The notes beneath the pieces were generated by a model, which was not told the DNA's origin, made no database searches, and saw nothing but the letters and a program-made list of their open reading frames with translations. The position numbers were made by a program, and so were the translations under genes. Source: Gemmatimonadetes bacterium 2013_60CM_65_52 (lineage in GTDB: Bacteria > Gemmatimonadota > Gemmatimonadetes > Gemmatimonadales > Gemmatimonadaceae). Taken from it: a stretch of DNA of 64,000 nucleotides. The stretch lies in assembly GCA_002215645.1 (NCBI GenBank), contig NGFI01000014.1, positions 248,001-312,000 of the forward strand. The letters are read 5' to 3'. Below are positions 33,072 through 42,412 of this stretch, one piece after another; within the stretch, counting starts at the first letter, position 1; each line of letters starts with the position of its first letter.

Positions 33072-34073
33072 GTGCGCTCGCTGCTGGCCCGCTATCCGGG
33101 ACTTGCTGCCGCGCTTTCGCGGGTCGACCTGAGAGTCAGAGAAACCGCTGTCGAACGCTGGCGAGTAGACGGCGTCTCTATCCTCATCAAGCGGGACGAT
33201 CTGAGCACGCCGTCGTTCGGCGGTAACAAGGCGCGTGCGCTCGAGATGTTGCTCACGGGCGCCGGCCCTGACGTCACCGTGCTCACCGTCGGCGCCGAGG
33301 GATCCACGCATGCGCTCGCGGTGGCGCATTTCGCGAGACGACTGGGCGCGGCGTGCGAGGTCATCACGTGGCCGCAGGAGACGAACGAGATCTCGTTGCG
33401 CACGGCGGCGCGGCTGAGCGAGGCGGCCACCGTAACGCGTACGCGCTCGGTCGTCGAAGCGTACGTGCGCGCGACGGTGCGCCGGTTTCGGCGCGGTACC
33501 TTCTGGGTGCCGGCCGGCGGCAGTGTGCCACGCGGCGCTCTCGCGCATGTCAATGCGGCGCTGGAGCTCGTGGATCAGCTCGAGCGCGATGGACTCGACA
33601 TGCCGGCGTATGTGGTCGTTCCGCTGGGCACGGGCGGTACCGCGGCGGGTCTGCTCGTCGGGCTCTCGATTGCCCGAGTACGAACGCGCCTCGTCGCGGT
33701 CCGTGTCGTTCCGCGAATCGTGGCCAATCGCGCGCGTGTCCTGCGTCTCGCCCGCCGCACGCGACGGCTGCTCGAGCGCCTCGCCGGCGAGACGATCCCT
33801 CCCTGCGACGCGGAGATCCTGGAGATCGACGAGAGTGCGTATGGAGGCGCTTATGGCTGGGAGACGCCGGCTGCACAGGCGGCGGCGCTGGCGCTTCACG
33901 AAGCCGGAGGCCCAACGCTCGACGCCACGTACTCAGCCAAGGCGTTCGGCGTCGCCCTCCGGCGAGCGCAGGCGTTGGGTGACGGCAGCGTTCTTTTCTG
34001 GCTAACGTTCGACGCGCGGTGGCTCGCCGCGGCCGAATCGCCTGCACCGCCAGTCTCGCAACCAGGATACTGA
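33072..34073 (+). CDS. PLP-dependent enzyme, ACC deaminase/D-cysteine desulfhydrase family
   Basis: A 333-residue fold-type II PLP enzyme. The Schiff-base lysine is K53 in SFGGNKARALE, and the phosphate-binding loop is the Gly-rich VPLGTGGTAAG. LIKRDDL precedes the Lys as in the 1-aminocyclopropane-1-carboxylate deaminase/D-cysteine desulfhydrase family. D-cysteine desulfhydrase makes pyruvate, H2S and ammonia; the exact substrate is not decided by motifs here. The GTG start lies 3 bp after the transporter stop and the gene ends 1 bp before the thioesterase start. Confidence 0.86.
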   Translation: MRSLLARYPGLAAALSRVDLRVRETAVERWRVDGVSILIKRDDLSTPSFGGNKARALEMLLTGAGPDVTVLTVGAEGSTHALAVAHFARRLGAACEVITWPQETNEISLRTAARLSEAATVTRTRSVVEAYVRATVRRFRRGTFWVPAGGSVPRGALAHVNAALELVDQLERDGLDMPAYVVVPLGTGGTAAGLLVGLSIARVRTRLVAVRVVPRIVANRARVLRLARRTRRLLERLAGETIPPCDAEILEIDESAYGGAYGWETPAAQAAALALHEAGGPTLDATYSAKAFGVALRRAQALGDGSVLFWLTFDARWLAAAESPAPPVSQPGY

Positions 34074-34074
34074 T

Positions 34075-34524
34075 ATGACTGACCGTCTGCCCGAAGTCGT
34101 CTTTCACGTGTACCCGGCCGACTGCGACATGCTGGGCCACGTGAACCACGCGACGATGCTCGGTTTTCTCGAGCGTGCGCGCTGGGAGCTGCTCGAGCGG
34201 GAGGAGGTCGGCGGTGTGCGTGACTTCGCCACGGTGCCGGTCTACTCCGTGGTTCGGCATGTGGACATCGATTATTTCGCGCAATCCCTGCCCGGCGACG
34301 ATCTCGTGATACGCAGTGGACTGCTCGCGGTAAAGAACACCAGCTACATCGTGAAGCAGGGTGTGTGGAAGAAGGGCAGCGGCGTGTTGGTGGCGCAGGC
34401 GTCCATCGTGTTCGTGGCCATCGACCGCTCGGGGAAACCCGTTCGCGTGCCCGACGAATGGCGCTCGCTGCTGCCGCACTGGCCCGAAGACGACGCAGAC
34501 GAGCCCGTGGTCCGAGGACAGTGA
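34075..34524 (+). CDS. Acyl-CoA thioesterase, hotdog fold (4HBT family)
   Basis: A 149-residue hotdog thioesterase. The motif YPADCDMLGHVNHATML contains the 4HBT catalytic Asp/His region, followed by the long helix FLERARWELLE and VDIDYFAQSLPGDDL. Length is typical. It probably hydrolyses acyl-CoA or acyl-ACP thioesters. It starts 1 bp after the PLP gene, so they are coupled. Confidence 0.88.
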   Translation: MTDRLPEVVFHVYPADCDMLGHVNHATMLGFLERARWELLEREEVGGVRDFATVPVYSVVRHVDIDYFAQSLPGDDLVIRSGLLAVKNTSYIVKQGVWKKGSGVLVAQASIVFVAIDRSGKPVRVPDEWRSLLPHWPEDDADEPVVRGQ

Positions 34525-34544
34525 CGTCCCGGCTACATTAGGCC

Positions 34545-35189
34545 ATGACCTCGACGTCCTCCGACCCGGCGAATTCGCCGCAGCCGGCCGTCTCGGAAGC
34601 GGAACAGCGCCTGAGCGCGCGGCTGGGAGCCGTGCTCTTTCGGCATCGTGGGTGGCTGCCGGTGCCGTTCCTGCTCGTTCCGCTTCTGGCACACGGCACC
34701 ATCGACGCGATGAGCTGGATCGTCGGCCTGGCGTTCGTCGCCTTTGGCGAGGCGATCCGGCTGTGCGGCGTCGCCGCTGCCGGCACGGTGACGCGCCGCC
34801 GTTCGCGTACGGTACAGCGCCTCGTCACCTATGGCATCTTCGCGTGGATGCGCAACCCGCTCTACGTCGGAAACTTTCTCATCTGGATCGGGTTCACCAT
34901 CATTTCCGGCGTGCTCTGGTTCATTCCCGTGGCGGTCGTCCTCTTCGCCATCGAGTACACGCTCATCGTGCGGTACGAGGAAGGCGTGCTGGAGTCCATC
35001 TTCGACGAGGATTATCTGGCGTACAAGGCGCGCACGCCACGCTGGATTCCGCGTCCCCCGGGCACGGACGACGACGAGGGCGAGCACGACTGGGGCGAGG
35101 CGTGGCGCAGTGAGATCTCGACCTTTCTCCAGTATGCCGTGATCGCGGCGCTCTTCGTCGCCAAGCAGCGGTTCGGCCTGCCCTTCTAG
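34545..35189 (+). CDS. Isoprenylcysteine/phospholipid methyltransferase-like membrane protein
   Basis: A 214-residue integral membrane protein with 4-5 helices. The C-terminal half has the ICMT/PEMT signature: GIFAWMRNPLYVGNFL, then EYTLIVRYEEGVLESIFDEDYLAYKARTPR, which contains the AdoMet-binding RHPxYxG-like and EE motifs (here RNPLYVG). It probably methylates a lipid or small thiol/hydroxyl substrate at the membrane. Its last 4 bases overlap the end of the converging HAD gene. Confidence 0.88.
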   Translation: MTSTSSDPANSPQPAVSEAEQRLSARLGAVLFRHRGWLPVPFLLVPLLAHGTIDAMSWIVGLAFVAFGEAIRLCGVAAAGTVTRRRSRTVQRLVTYGIFAWMRNPLYVGNFLIWIGFTIISGVLWFIPVAVVLFAIEYTLIVRYEEGVLESIFDEDYLAYKARTPRWIPRPPGTDDDEGEHDWGEAWRSEISTFLQYAVIAALFVAKQRFGLPF

Positions 35190-35905
35190 GCCGCGCTCAG
35201 GTACTCCGTCAGCTCCTCGAACGAGCGGGCGACGAACTCCGCTTCACTTGGACCGCCGTCGCGGGCGACATCCAATCGGACGGCACGAAAGCCTGCCGCC
35301 AGCGCACCACGGACATCCGTGCGCTCATTGTCGCCCACGTGAAGAATCTCCTCCCGCTCCACGTGCAATGCGGCAACCGCCGCGTCGAAGATCTCCGGAC
35401 GCGGCTTGGCATGACCGACGTCCATCGAGTAGATCGTCGCCGAAAAGAAACCGCGCGCCGCATCCTTCTCCAGCAGCCGGTCCTGGGCGCGCCCTGACGC
35501 AAACCCGGTGTCGCTGATGACGGCGAGAGGATGCTTGCGGCTCATGGTGCGCAGCATCTGCCATGCTCCGGCGAACATCGCGGGCGGCAGCATCAACAGC
35601 GCATTGTCCACGGCATCGGCCGCGGCGGCAACGTGCTCACACTCGTCCCGAGGCATCACAGATGCTTTTCGCAGGATCCAGCGGAGGCGATCGTCCGTGC
35701 GATAGCCGCGACTCTCTTCACTCCACCAGCGCTGAGCCTCGCGACCCGACTCCTCGTACAGGGCGCGAAGCTGCTCCTCGGGCATGTCTCGCCCATACGC
35801 GCCGAGCAGCGCTCCCACCGCCGTGCGTCGCAGCGCCACGCGCTCCGCGGTGCGGCCGCCATCGTACAGCGTATCCCAGTAGTCGAACGTCACTGCGCGA
35901 AGCAT
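35186..35905 (-). CDS. HAD-superfamily hydrolase
   Basis: A 239-residue HAD-like phosphatase. Motif I is FDYWDT with nucleophile D8; the +2 position is Trp rather than Asp, as in the FDxW subgroup. Motif II is VISDTG, motif III Lys is in GHAKPRPEIF, and motif IV is HVGDNERTDVRGA. A helical cap of about 100 residues lies between motifs I and II. The substrate is unknown. It starts 15 bp after the ferredoxin stop and is probably cotranscribed with it. Confidence 0.88.
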   Translation of the reverse strand: MLRAVTFDYWDTLYDGGRTAERVALRRTAVGALLGAYGRDMPEEQLRALYEESGREAQRWWSEESRGYRTDDRLRWILRKASVMPRDECEHVAAAADAVDNALLMLPPAMFAGAWQMLRTMSRKHPLAVISDTGFASGRAQDRLLEKDAARGFFSATIYSMDVGHAKPRPEIFDAAVAALHVEREEILHVGDNERTDVRGALAAGFRAVRLDVARDGGPSEAEFVARSFEELTEYLSAA

Positions 35906-35920
35906 CGCGCGCCTTCTCTC

Positions 35921-36184
35921 TCAGCGCGTGGGGCGCCCGGGTGGGTTGTCGCTCGTGAAGACCTCGCGGTTGATCTGCACGTACTGCTTCTGATTTGCCG
36001 GAACGTCTTCCTCGGGAAAAATGGCCGTCACCGGGCATTCCGGCTCACAGGCACCGCAGTCGATGCATTCGTCGGGATGGATGTAGAGCTGATCCGCTCC
36101 CTCGTAGATGCAGTCCACGGGGCAGACATCCACACACGCCTTGTCCTTCGTATTGATGCACGCTTCGGTGATGACGTAGGGCAT
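35921..36184 (-). CDS. fdxA: Seven-iron ferredoxin (FdxA-like, [3Fe-4S][4Fe-4S])
   Basis: An 87-residue ferredoxin. C9-x7-C17-x3-C21-P and the later C50 would bind the [3Fe-4S] cluster, while C40-x2-C43-x2-C46 with C25 would bind the [4Fe-4S] cluster. [10 protein letters not shown] and [15 protein letters not shown] are typical of FdxA. It is a small electron carrier. Its divergent neighbour is the molybdenum hydroxylase small subunit 83 bp away. Confidence 0.93.
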   Translation of the reverse strand: MPYVITEACINTKDKACVDVCPVDCIYEGADQLYIHPDECIDCGACEPECPVTAIFPEEDVPANQKQYVQINREVFTSDNPPGRPTR

Positions 36185-36267
36185 TTTCGGAAAACCTGCG
36201 GAGAAGTGACGGTCAAGCTAAGATAATGCGATTCGCCGGCTGCTGAAACCACTTCCCGCAACCACGC

Positions 36268-36738
36268 ATGGCGTCGAGGCAACTGCGGTTGATCGTGAAC
36301 GGCGAGGAGCATTCGGTGCCGTGTGTCGACAGCGAGACGCTGCTGACAGTCCTTCGCGAGCGGTTGCAGCTCACCGGCACGAAGCTGGGCTGCGGCCGTG
36401 GCGAATGCGGCGCCTGCACGGTGCTCGTGGACGGCCGCCTCGCATACAGTTGCCTCACCCTGGCGGCGGGCTGCGAGAGCACGCCGATCACCACCGTTGA
36501 GGGGCTGGGCTCGGCGCAGGCCCTTCACCCGCTCCAGCAGGCCTTCATCGAGCATGACGCACTCCAGTGCGGCTTCTGCACACCGGGCCAGCTCATGGCA
36601 GGCGTCGCATTGCTGCGCGACACGGCACACCCGACGCCGACGCAGATCCGCGTGGCCATGAGCGGCAATCTGTGCCGCTGCGGGACGTACGCGGCCATCG
36701 AGCGGGCCATCTGCGCGGTCGCGGAGCGCAGCGCATGA
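36268..36738 (+). CDS. Molybdenum hydroxylase [2Fe-2S] small subunit (XdhC/CoxS-like)
   Basis: A 156-residue subunit carrying two [2Fe-2S] clusters. The plant-type cluster is C42-x4-C47-x2-C50 and C62 (GCGRGECGACTVLVDG...SC); the second cluster sites are in QCGFCTPGQ and CRCGTY. It passes electrons from the molybdenum site to FAD. Its stop overlaps the start of the large subunit (ATGA), so they are coupled. Confidence 0.94.
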   Translation: MASRQLRLIVNGEEHSVPCVDSETLLTVLRERLQLTGTKLGCGRGECGACTVLVDGRLAYSCLTLAAGCESTPITTVEGLGSAQALHPLQQAFIEHDALQCGFCTPGQLMAGVALLRDTAHPTPTQIRVAMSGNLCRCGTYAAIERAICAVAERSA

Positions 36739-39032
36739 GCCGCCGGTTCGTCGCCACGAAGGTTGAGGTCGAAGGCCGCGAGGAGATCAAGATCGTCGAG
36801 CGCCCTGACCTCGAGCCCGCTCCATGGGACGAGCACGCCGCGCTATCCGTCGTGGGGCAGCGTGTTCCACGCGTGGACGCGCCGGAGAAGGTGACGGGAC
36901 AGGCTCGCTACACCGCGGACGTTCAGCGCCCCGCGATGCTTCATGCCGAATTCGTGCGCGCCCGGGTGGCGAGCGGTAAGGTCACCCGGCTCGATTGTTC
37001 GCGCGCACTTGCCCTGCCCGGCGTGCGCGGCGTCATCACGGCCGAGGACGTCCAGACCATCTCACATCAGGGCGCGCCGCTCTTCGACACGACGATTCAC
37101 TGGGCGGGCCAACCAATCGCGGCGCTCTGCGCCGACACGCCCGACATCGCGCGCCACGCGTGCGCGCTCGTGGAAGTCGACATCGAAACTTCGCCGCATG
37201 CCGTCACCATCGAGGATGCCCTCGGCCCATCCGCACCGGCAGTGCGGCCAAGCGGAAATACGCCGAAGGGCCAGCCCCGAATCGCAAGCCGCGGTGACGC
37301 GCCCGCCGCGCGGGCTGCGGCAGACGTGGTCGTCACGCGCGAATATCGCACGCCCTGTGTACTTCACACCGCGATCGAAACACACGGAGCGGCGGCGGAA
37401 TGGACGGGCGACGCGCTGACGGTGTGGGAGAGCACGCAGGGAATCTTTCAGGTGCGCAAGGATGTCGCGCGCGCATTCAAGCTTCCCCTCAATCGGGTCC
37501 GCGTCGTGAAGGACTACATGGGCGGCGGATTCGGCGCGAAGAACTACGCGGCGGCGCACACCTACGCGGCGGTGGCGCTCGCGCGAAAGCTCGGCCGCCC
37601 GGTGCGCTGCCTGGTGGATCGCGAAGGAGAACAGACCGACACGGGCAATCGGCCAGCGACGCGTTGCCACGTCACGCTCGGCGCTCGCCGCGACGGAACC
37701 CTCGTGTCCATCGAGTGCGACGCCACGATCGCCTATGGCTACAGCGGATGGCTCGCGAGTCCGGCAAAGATCTTTCACGAGCTGTATGAGTGCCCGAACG
37801 TGCACACGAGCGAGACGTTCGTATTTCTGAATGCGGGCGCGATGGACTCTTTCCGTGCACCCGGACACACCGAGGGCGCATTCGCACTCGAGTGCGCGAT
37901 GGACGCGCTGGCCCGTGAGCTCGGCATCGATCCGCTCGATCTGCGCCGTCGCAACTACGCGCCTGCCGATCAGGAAAAGCGACGTCCGTACTCCGCGAAG
38001 CACCTCGACCGTTGCTACGCCGAAGGGGCGGAGCGATTCGGCTGGACGCAACGTCGTGTGGACGCCGCCGAGTCGCGCGAGCATGCACGACGGCTTCGTC
38101 GCGGCGTCGGCATGGCGTCGCAGATCTGGCCCGCCGGCGGCGGGCCGCCAGCCTATGCCACGGTGCGCATCAACCCCGACGGCACCGTGGACGTCCTCAC
38201 CGGCACACAGGACCTCGGCACCGGCTCGCGCACGGTGTTCGCCCAGATTGCCGCCGAATCACTCGGCGCGCGCCTCACTGATGTCCGCACCGTCCTCGGC
38301 GACACCGAGCGAACGCCGTACGCGGGCAATTCCTGGGGCTCGATGACGACGGCGTCGGTGGGTCCGGCCGTGCGGGTCGCAGCGCTACAGGCGAGAGCCC
38401 GCGTGCTCGAGGCGGCCGCCGAGCTGCTCGAGAGCGACGTGGCGCAGCTCGAGCTCAGCGAGAGCTCCGTCAGAGTCCGCGACGGTGATCGATCGATGAC
38501 ATTGGCACAGATCGGCCGGAAGCTGGGGGACGTCATGATCATCGGCGAAGGAAGCCGGGGCGCGAATCCGCAGGACACGGCCATCAGCGCGTTTGCCGCG
38601 CAGTTTGCCGAAGTCGAGGTCGACGTCGAGACCGGAATCGTGCGCGTGCTGCATGTCACGAGCGCCCATGACTCAGGGAGGATCATCAACCCGACGCTCG
38701 CCGAGAGTCAGCTCGTCGGTGGCATCATTCAGGGGCTGGGCTACGCGGTGTTCGAGGAACGCGTGCTCGACGTCGCGACCGGCAGGCACCTCAATCCCAA
38801 CACGCACGACTACAAGATCCCCACGATAGCGGACATCCCGGTCATCGACGCGTTCTTCGTACAGAGCGCCGATCCGGTGGCAAATCACACCGGGGCGCGA
38901 GGCGTCGCCGAGGCGCCGATCATCCCCACGGCACCCGCGATCGCCAATGCGGTCGCGGATGCCCTGGGTGTCGAGATTGCGGAAATTCCGTTGACGCCGT
39001 GGAGAGTGCTCGACGCCCTTACGGGACGATGA
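36735..39032 (+). CDS. Molybdenum hydroxylase large, molybdopterin-binding subunit (xanthine dehydrogenase family)
   Basis: A 765-residue large subunit of the xanthine dehydrogenase/aldehyde oxidase family. The ATG overlaps the small subunit stop. Seen are GQRVPRVDAPEKVTGQARYT (N-terminal ald_Xan_dh_C domain), DYMGGGFGAKNY (molybdopterin-proximal loop), the active-site stretch DSFRAPGHTEG, and GARGVAEAP with its conserved catalytic-Glu region near the C-terminus. The active-site loop is not the AYRCSFR of type I CO dehydrogenase, so it is not a true CO dehydrogenase; it probably oxidises an aldehyde or N-heterocycle. The last 14 bases overlap the converging beta-helix lipoprotein gene. The FAD subunit is 5.2 kb away. 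Confidence 0.93.
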   Translation: MSRRFVATKVEVEGREEIKIVERPDLEPAPWDEHAALSVVGQRVPRVDAPEKVTGQARYTADVQRPAMLHAEFVRARVASGKVTRLDCSRALALPGVRGVITAEDVQTISHQGAPLFDTTIHWAGQPIAALCADTPDIARHACALVEVDIETSPHAVTIEDALGPSAPAVRPSGNTPKGQPRIASRGDAPAARAAADVVVTREYRTPCVLHTAIETHGAAAEWTGDALTVWESTQGIFQVRKDVARAFKLPLNRVRVVKDYMGGGFGAKNYAAAHTYAAVALARKLGRPVRCLVDREGEQTDTGNRPATRCHVTLGARRDGTLVSIECDATIAYGYSGWLASPAKIFHELYECPNVHTSETFVFLNAGAMDSFRAPGHTEGAFALECAMDALARELGIDPLDLRRRNYAPADQEKRRPYSAKHLDRCYAEGAERFGWTQRRVDAAESREHARRLRRGVGMASQIWPAGGGPPAYATVRINPDGTVDVLTGTQDLGTGSRTVFAQIAAESLGARLTDVRTVLGDTERTPYAGNSWGSMTTASVGPAVRVAALQARARVLEAAAELLESDVAQLELSESSVRVRDGDRSMTLAQIGRKLGDVMIIGEGSRGANPQDTAISAFAAQFAEVEVDVETGIVRVLHVTSAHDSGRIINPTLAESQLVGGIIQGLGYAVFEERVLDVATGRHLNPNTHDYKIPTIADIPVIDAFFVQSADPVANHTGARGVAEAPIIPTAPAIANAVADALGVEIAEIPLTPWRVLDALTGR

Positions 39033-41232
39033 CCCCCGCGATGGCCGCGTTGATCAGATCGACGTTCGCGCCCGGATCCTTGCCGTCGGTGGCCTTCGCC
39101 TTGAACGAGCTGGACGCGGTGAGGTGTAGATCCAGGTTCGTCAGGTCCACGAATCCGACGCTACCGACGCTGGTGGCGTAGAAGCTCGTTGACGGATAGC
39201 CGCTCGAGCTCGCGAGGACGAGCACGTTGGCAACGAAGTTCGCGGCGGGCATGAACGCGGTGATGGACGGGCTACCGGACACGAGCCCCGGGCCCTTCAC
39301 GCCGAACGCCCCGCCGCCAATGATGTTGTCGCGAATGGAGAGCCTGAGCGGAGGCGTCGTCTGCGGGCCGCCGAAGAGCACGGCGGCGTTCGACGGGTTG
39401 ATGATCGTGTTGTGGATGAACGAGACGTCGATGATGTCCTGATTGATCAGGATGCCGCGGCCGTCACCCGTGAACGTCGGTGCGACGTCGATATTCGCGA
39501 TGATGTTGTCGTAGAACGTGATGCGCTGGAGCTTGAAGTTCACCTGATTCGGATCGGGATTCGCCGACACCACGATGCCCGAGCCCGTGTTCTTGATGAG
39601 GTTGTAGCGGAAGGTCACGTCCATCGTGCCGCAGCCCGGGCAGCCACCGCTCTGGTTGGTGGACTTCAGGTTGATCGCGCTTCCGCCCTGCCCGTCGAGC
39701 CAGTTGTTCTCCATCAGGTTCCCCTCGACGAGCACGCGCGCCGACGCCTTCGACTCGAAGAGATTCTTCACCAGCCACTTGTTCTTCCACGACACCTGCT
39801 TGAAGAAGTGGTTGTGCCGGATCTCGACGTCCTGCGCGATCAGATTGGTGATGTCGGGGTCGGAGCCGCCGAAGGAGACGTTTTCGCTGGACGCCTCGAG
39901 GTAGTTGTTGACGATCTTGTACGGCCCCGCGCCGTTCCAGCCGGCAATGGCCTGTGCGTCCGCGCTCTGCTCGTGAATCTCACTGATGTATGAATCGATC
40001 ACCGCCGAGGACGCCGAGTTCAGCGCGACGGCGCGCCGCGTGTTCGGTACGACGCCGGGAGTACCGGCGATGCCGTGGATGTAGCACCGGTCGATGACGA
40101 GGTTGTTCGGCATCACCGCGAGCGACGTCTGTCCACCGCCACCACCATCTCCGAAACGCACGAGCCCCGTGTTGCCGGGGTTGTTCGACGTCACCGAAAT
40201 CTCGAGGCCGATGAGCCGGTAGTGATGCGAGTTGTTGACCGTGACGATCGCGCCGCCGTTGTTGGCGCTGAGGATGATCGGCAGGTTCACGCTCGCGGCC
40301 AGCGTCGGCGTCATGCGCGCGTTCTCCGCCGGCATGCCCGTGCGCGTCGCGGGGCGAATGGTGATCCACTTGCCGTTGTTCGCGCCCTTGGCGGGCAGCG
40401 TGAAATTGCCCGTGTAGGTGACGCCGTTCGACAGCTCGATGACGTCCCCGTAATTGGCGCTGTTCAGCGCCGTCTGGAAGGCTGCGCTCGACGTGGCGCT
40501 GATGATCTGGCCGCCCGCATCGGGTGCCGGTGGCGCGGTGGTATTGAGGAACACCTGCGGCAGCGTCGCGAACGTTTCGCCGTTCGTGCCCCCCACTGCG
40601 GCGGTGACCGTCACCGTCGCGGTGCCATTCACTGTGCCGTTCGTCGCCGTGATGGTGCTCGTGCCCGCCGCCACTCCAGCGACGACGCCGCTCGACGTCA
40701 CCGTCGCCACGCCCGTGGCGGAGCTCGTCCACGTCACCGTTCTGCCCGTGAGCTGATTGCCTGCCGAGTCGAGGACCACGGCACTCGCCTGCGTGGTAGC
40801 CCCGGCGACGATGCTTGCGCTTGCGAGGGTCACATTGATCGTCTTGACCGCGGCCGGAGCAGGCGCCGTCACGGTGACCGTAACGGATGCGTTGACAGTG
40901 CCTACCGCCGCGGCGATGGTCGCCGTGCCGGCGCCCTTGGCCGTCACCAGGCCACCCGAGACCGTTGCGACGGTCGCATCCGACGTCGTCCAGGTGAACG
41001 TGGCGGAGGACGTGACGTCCACGCCCGCCGAATTTTTCGCGGTCGCCGACAGAGTGGTCGTCGCACCGACCAACAATGCGGGCACGGATGACGGCGACAG
41101 CACGATGGACGTCACCGTCGTGTTCGGCGGTGGCGGAGGCGGCGGGGTCGTGGTACCCGTAGAATCGCTTCCGCCACATCCAAACAGTACGGCGGCGACA
41201 AGTGCCGCGGAGATCGAGCGAAGTCTGCGCAT
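39019..41232 (-). CDS. Lipoprotein with BIG2-type Ig-like domains and right-handed beta-helix (pectate-lyase-like)
   Basis: A 737-residue lipoprotein (lipobox LFGC with Cys 19). A Thr/Pro-rich linker (residues about 27-40) precedes two BIG2/Ig-like repeats of about 90 residues, both with the pattern of a DSAG turn and a WT/S-x-ATV segment followed by GxGTxTIxA. The C-terminal 500 residues read as a parallel beta-helix with many Asn/Val/Ile rungs, like chondroitinase B or pectate lyase. It is probably a cell-surface polysaccharide-binding or -cleaving protein. No catalytic residues can be assigned with certainty. Confidence 0.85.
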   Translation of the reverse strand: MRRLRSISAALVAAVLFGCGGSDSTGTTTPPPPPPPNTTVTSIVLSPSSVPALLVGATTTLSATAKNSAGVDVTSSATFTWTTSDATVATVSGGLVTAKGAGTATIAAAVGTVNASVTVTVTAPAPAAVKTINVTLASASIVAGATTQASAVVLDSAGNQLTGRTVTWTSSATGVATVTSSGVVAGVAAGTSTITATNGTVNGTATVTVTAAVGGTNGETFATLPQVFLNTTAPPAPDAGGQIISATSSAAFQTALNSANYGDVIELSNGVTYTGNFTLPAKGANNGKWITIRPATRTGMPAENARMTPTLAASVNLPIILSANNGGAIVTVNNSHHYRLIGLEISVTSNNPGNTGLVRFGDGGGGGQTSLAVMPNNLVIDRCYIHGIAGTPGVVPNTRRAVALNSASSAVIDSYISEIHEQSADAQAIAGWNGAGPYKIVNNYLEASSENVSFGGSDPDITNLIAQDVEIRHNHFFKQVSWKNKWLVKNLFESKASARVLVEGNLMENNWLDGQGGSAINLKSTNQSGGCPGCGTMDVTFRYNLIKNTGSGIVVSANPDPNQVNFKLQRITFYDNIIANIDVAPTFTGDGRGILINQDIIDVSFIHNTIINPSNAAVLFGGPQTTPPLRLSIRDNIIGGGAFGVKGPGLVSGSPSITAFMPAANFVANVLVLASSSGYPSTSFYATSVGSVGFVDLTNLDLHLTASSSFKAKATDGKDPGANVDLINAAIAGVIVP

Positions 41233-41325
41233 GGACTGCCTGAAGATGCTGGTGGGTGAAAACCGCGACGCCGAGCGGCCAGAGCCGGGCTTCTACGACT
41301 ACAACTTGGCCCGGCGTTCGTCAAC

Positions 41326-41347
41326 GACGAGCCCGCTCGGACTCGTC
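41326..41347. terminator. GC-rich hairpin between yhbY and the beta-helix lipoprotein
   Basis: GACGAG and CTCGTC arms flank a nearly self-complementary centre (CCCGCTCGG), giving a strong stem in the 124-bp gap. There is no T-tract. It might end the M23-yhbY transcript or insulate the lipoprotein gene. Confidence 0.35.
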
Positions 41348-41356
41348 CTGGCTACC

Positions 41357-41668
41357 TCAGGAACGCCACGGGGGCAATGCCCCCGCCTTCCGCTTGAGGT
41401 CCGGGTTTTCGCGGTAGAGCGTGCAGGTCCGCCCGATCGTCTGCACCACGTCTGCGCCGAGCTGCTCGGCGACGTCGCGCGACGCGTCCTTTGGCTTCAC
41501 GTCCGTGGTTCGCGCCAACGCGATCTTCACCAGCTCATGCGTGCGGAGCGCATCATCGATGGTCTGCAACAGCGTGGGCGTGAAGCCCTGATGCCCCACA
41601 TGAACGATAGGACTCAGATGATGCGCCTCGGCCCGGAGCGCAGCACGCTCGCGAGAGGTCAGCGTCAT
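41357..41668 (-). CDS. yhbY: YhbY-family (CRM domain) RNA-binding protein
   Basis: A 103-residue CRM-domain protein. ERAALRAEAHHLSPIVHVGHQGFT is the conserved start with the GxxG loop, and ELVKIAL and ADVVQTIGRTCTLYRENP complete the fold. YhbY-type proteins bind ribosomal precursors and help ribosome maturation. Its ATG overlaps the stop of the M23 peptidase gene. Confidence 0.9.
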   Translation of the reverse strand: MTLTSRERAALRAEAHHLSPIVHVGHQGFTPTLLQTIDDALRTHELVKIALARTTDVKPKDASRDVAEQLGADVVQTIGRTCTLYRENPDLKRKAGALPPWRS

Positions 41669-42288
41669 CGGTTGCCGCCCTGCGTCACCAGAAACAATGG
41701 ATACGGATTGATGGGCTCTCCGTCCCAGAAACGTCCGTCCGGTGCCATGCGCATTACCTGAAAGTGGAGATGAGGAGTGTCTTTGGGCGCATTTCCCGTG
41801 GTGCCAACGAAGCCGATGGTGTCTCCGCGGACGAGCATTGCGCCCTGCGCGAGCCCTGGCTGAAAGGCGTCCAGATGCGCGTAATAGTATACGATGCGCC
41901 CAAGTGGGTCCGTCGCATAGAGACAGTTTCCGCCGAGCGCGTTGAATCCGACGCGCATGATTCGTCCGCTGTCCGCTGCGATGACTGGCGTGCCGCGCGG
42001 TGCCATGATGTCGAGTGCGCGGTGCACTCGTCCCCCGTCGCGTCCCTCGTCGAAGCTGTCACGCAGTTGCGACACGGACACGCCCGCTACCGGGATCTGC
42101 ATTCGACGCATCAGCAGGTAGTCGACGGCGTCCGCGCTCGATGCGCTTTCGGGCGTTGCGACTGATCCCGTCGAGCCCGCTAACACAACGGGCGTCGGCG
42201 CGGTCACTGGCGCTGCCGCGGAAGAATAGAGGTGACGGGAACAGCCGCTGACGGTCGCGGCGAACGTCAGAGCAATGAGCTTGCGCAT
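41665..42288 (-). CDS. M23 family metallopeptidase lipoprotein
   Basis: A 207-residue lipoprotein (lipobox VSGC, Cys 16) with a C-terminal LytM/M23 endopeptidase domain. Zinc residues are the His and Asp of HRALDIMAPRGTPV and the last His in HLHFQV; the catalytic His is in YYYAHLDAF. It should cut peptide crosslinks in peptidoglycan. It lies directly downstream of the repeat element at 42332-42412 and shares a 4-base overlap with yhbY. Confidence 0.9.
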   Translation of the reverse strand: MRKLIALTFAATVSGCSRHLYSSAAAPVTAPTPVVLAGSTGSVATPESASSADAVDYLLMRRMQIPVAGVSVSQLRDSFDEGRDGGRVHRALDIMAPRGTPVIAADSGRIMRVGFNALGGNCLYATDPLGRIVYYYAHLDAFQPGLAQGAMLVRGDTIGFVGTTGNAPKDTPHLHFQVMRMAPDGRFWDGEPINPYPLFLVTQGGNR

Positions 42289-42331
42289 CGCCAGATTGAC
42301 TGGCGACTGAGGGGTGGCGTCACCACTGTAA

Positions 42332-42412
42332 GGTAGGACGGTGGATCGGTAAGTCTGTAAAGGGCGGTAACGGGGTTTGCTGACCTACCGACCTCCTGTC
42401 CTACTGACCTAC
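42332..42412. repeat. Inverted repeat element, copy 2
   Basis: GGTAGGACGGT (42332-42342), a spacer with GTAACGG and GTTTGC shared with copy 1, then four 8-mer units: TGACCTAC, CGACCTCC, TGTCCTAC, TGACCTAC (42381-42412). On the minus strand the right end encodes the last residues (TVGQ) and TAG stop of the membrane protein gene at 42401. Confidence 0.75.

Noticed and set aside
36735-39032. Large subunit as true CO dehydrogenase (CoxL form I)
   Set aside because: The active-site stretch reads DSFRAPGH, not AYRCSFR, so the Cys that holds copper is absent.
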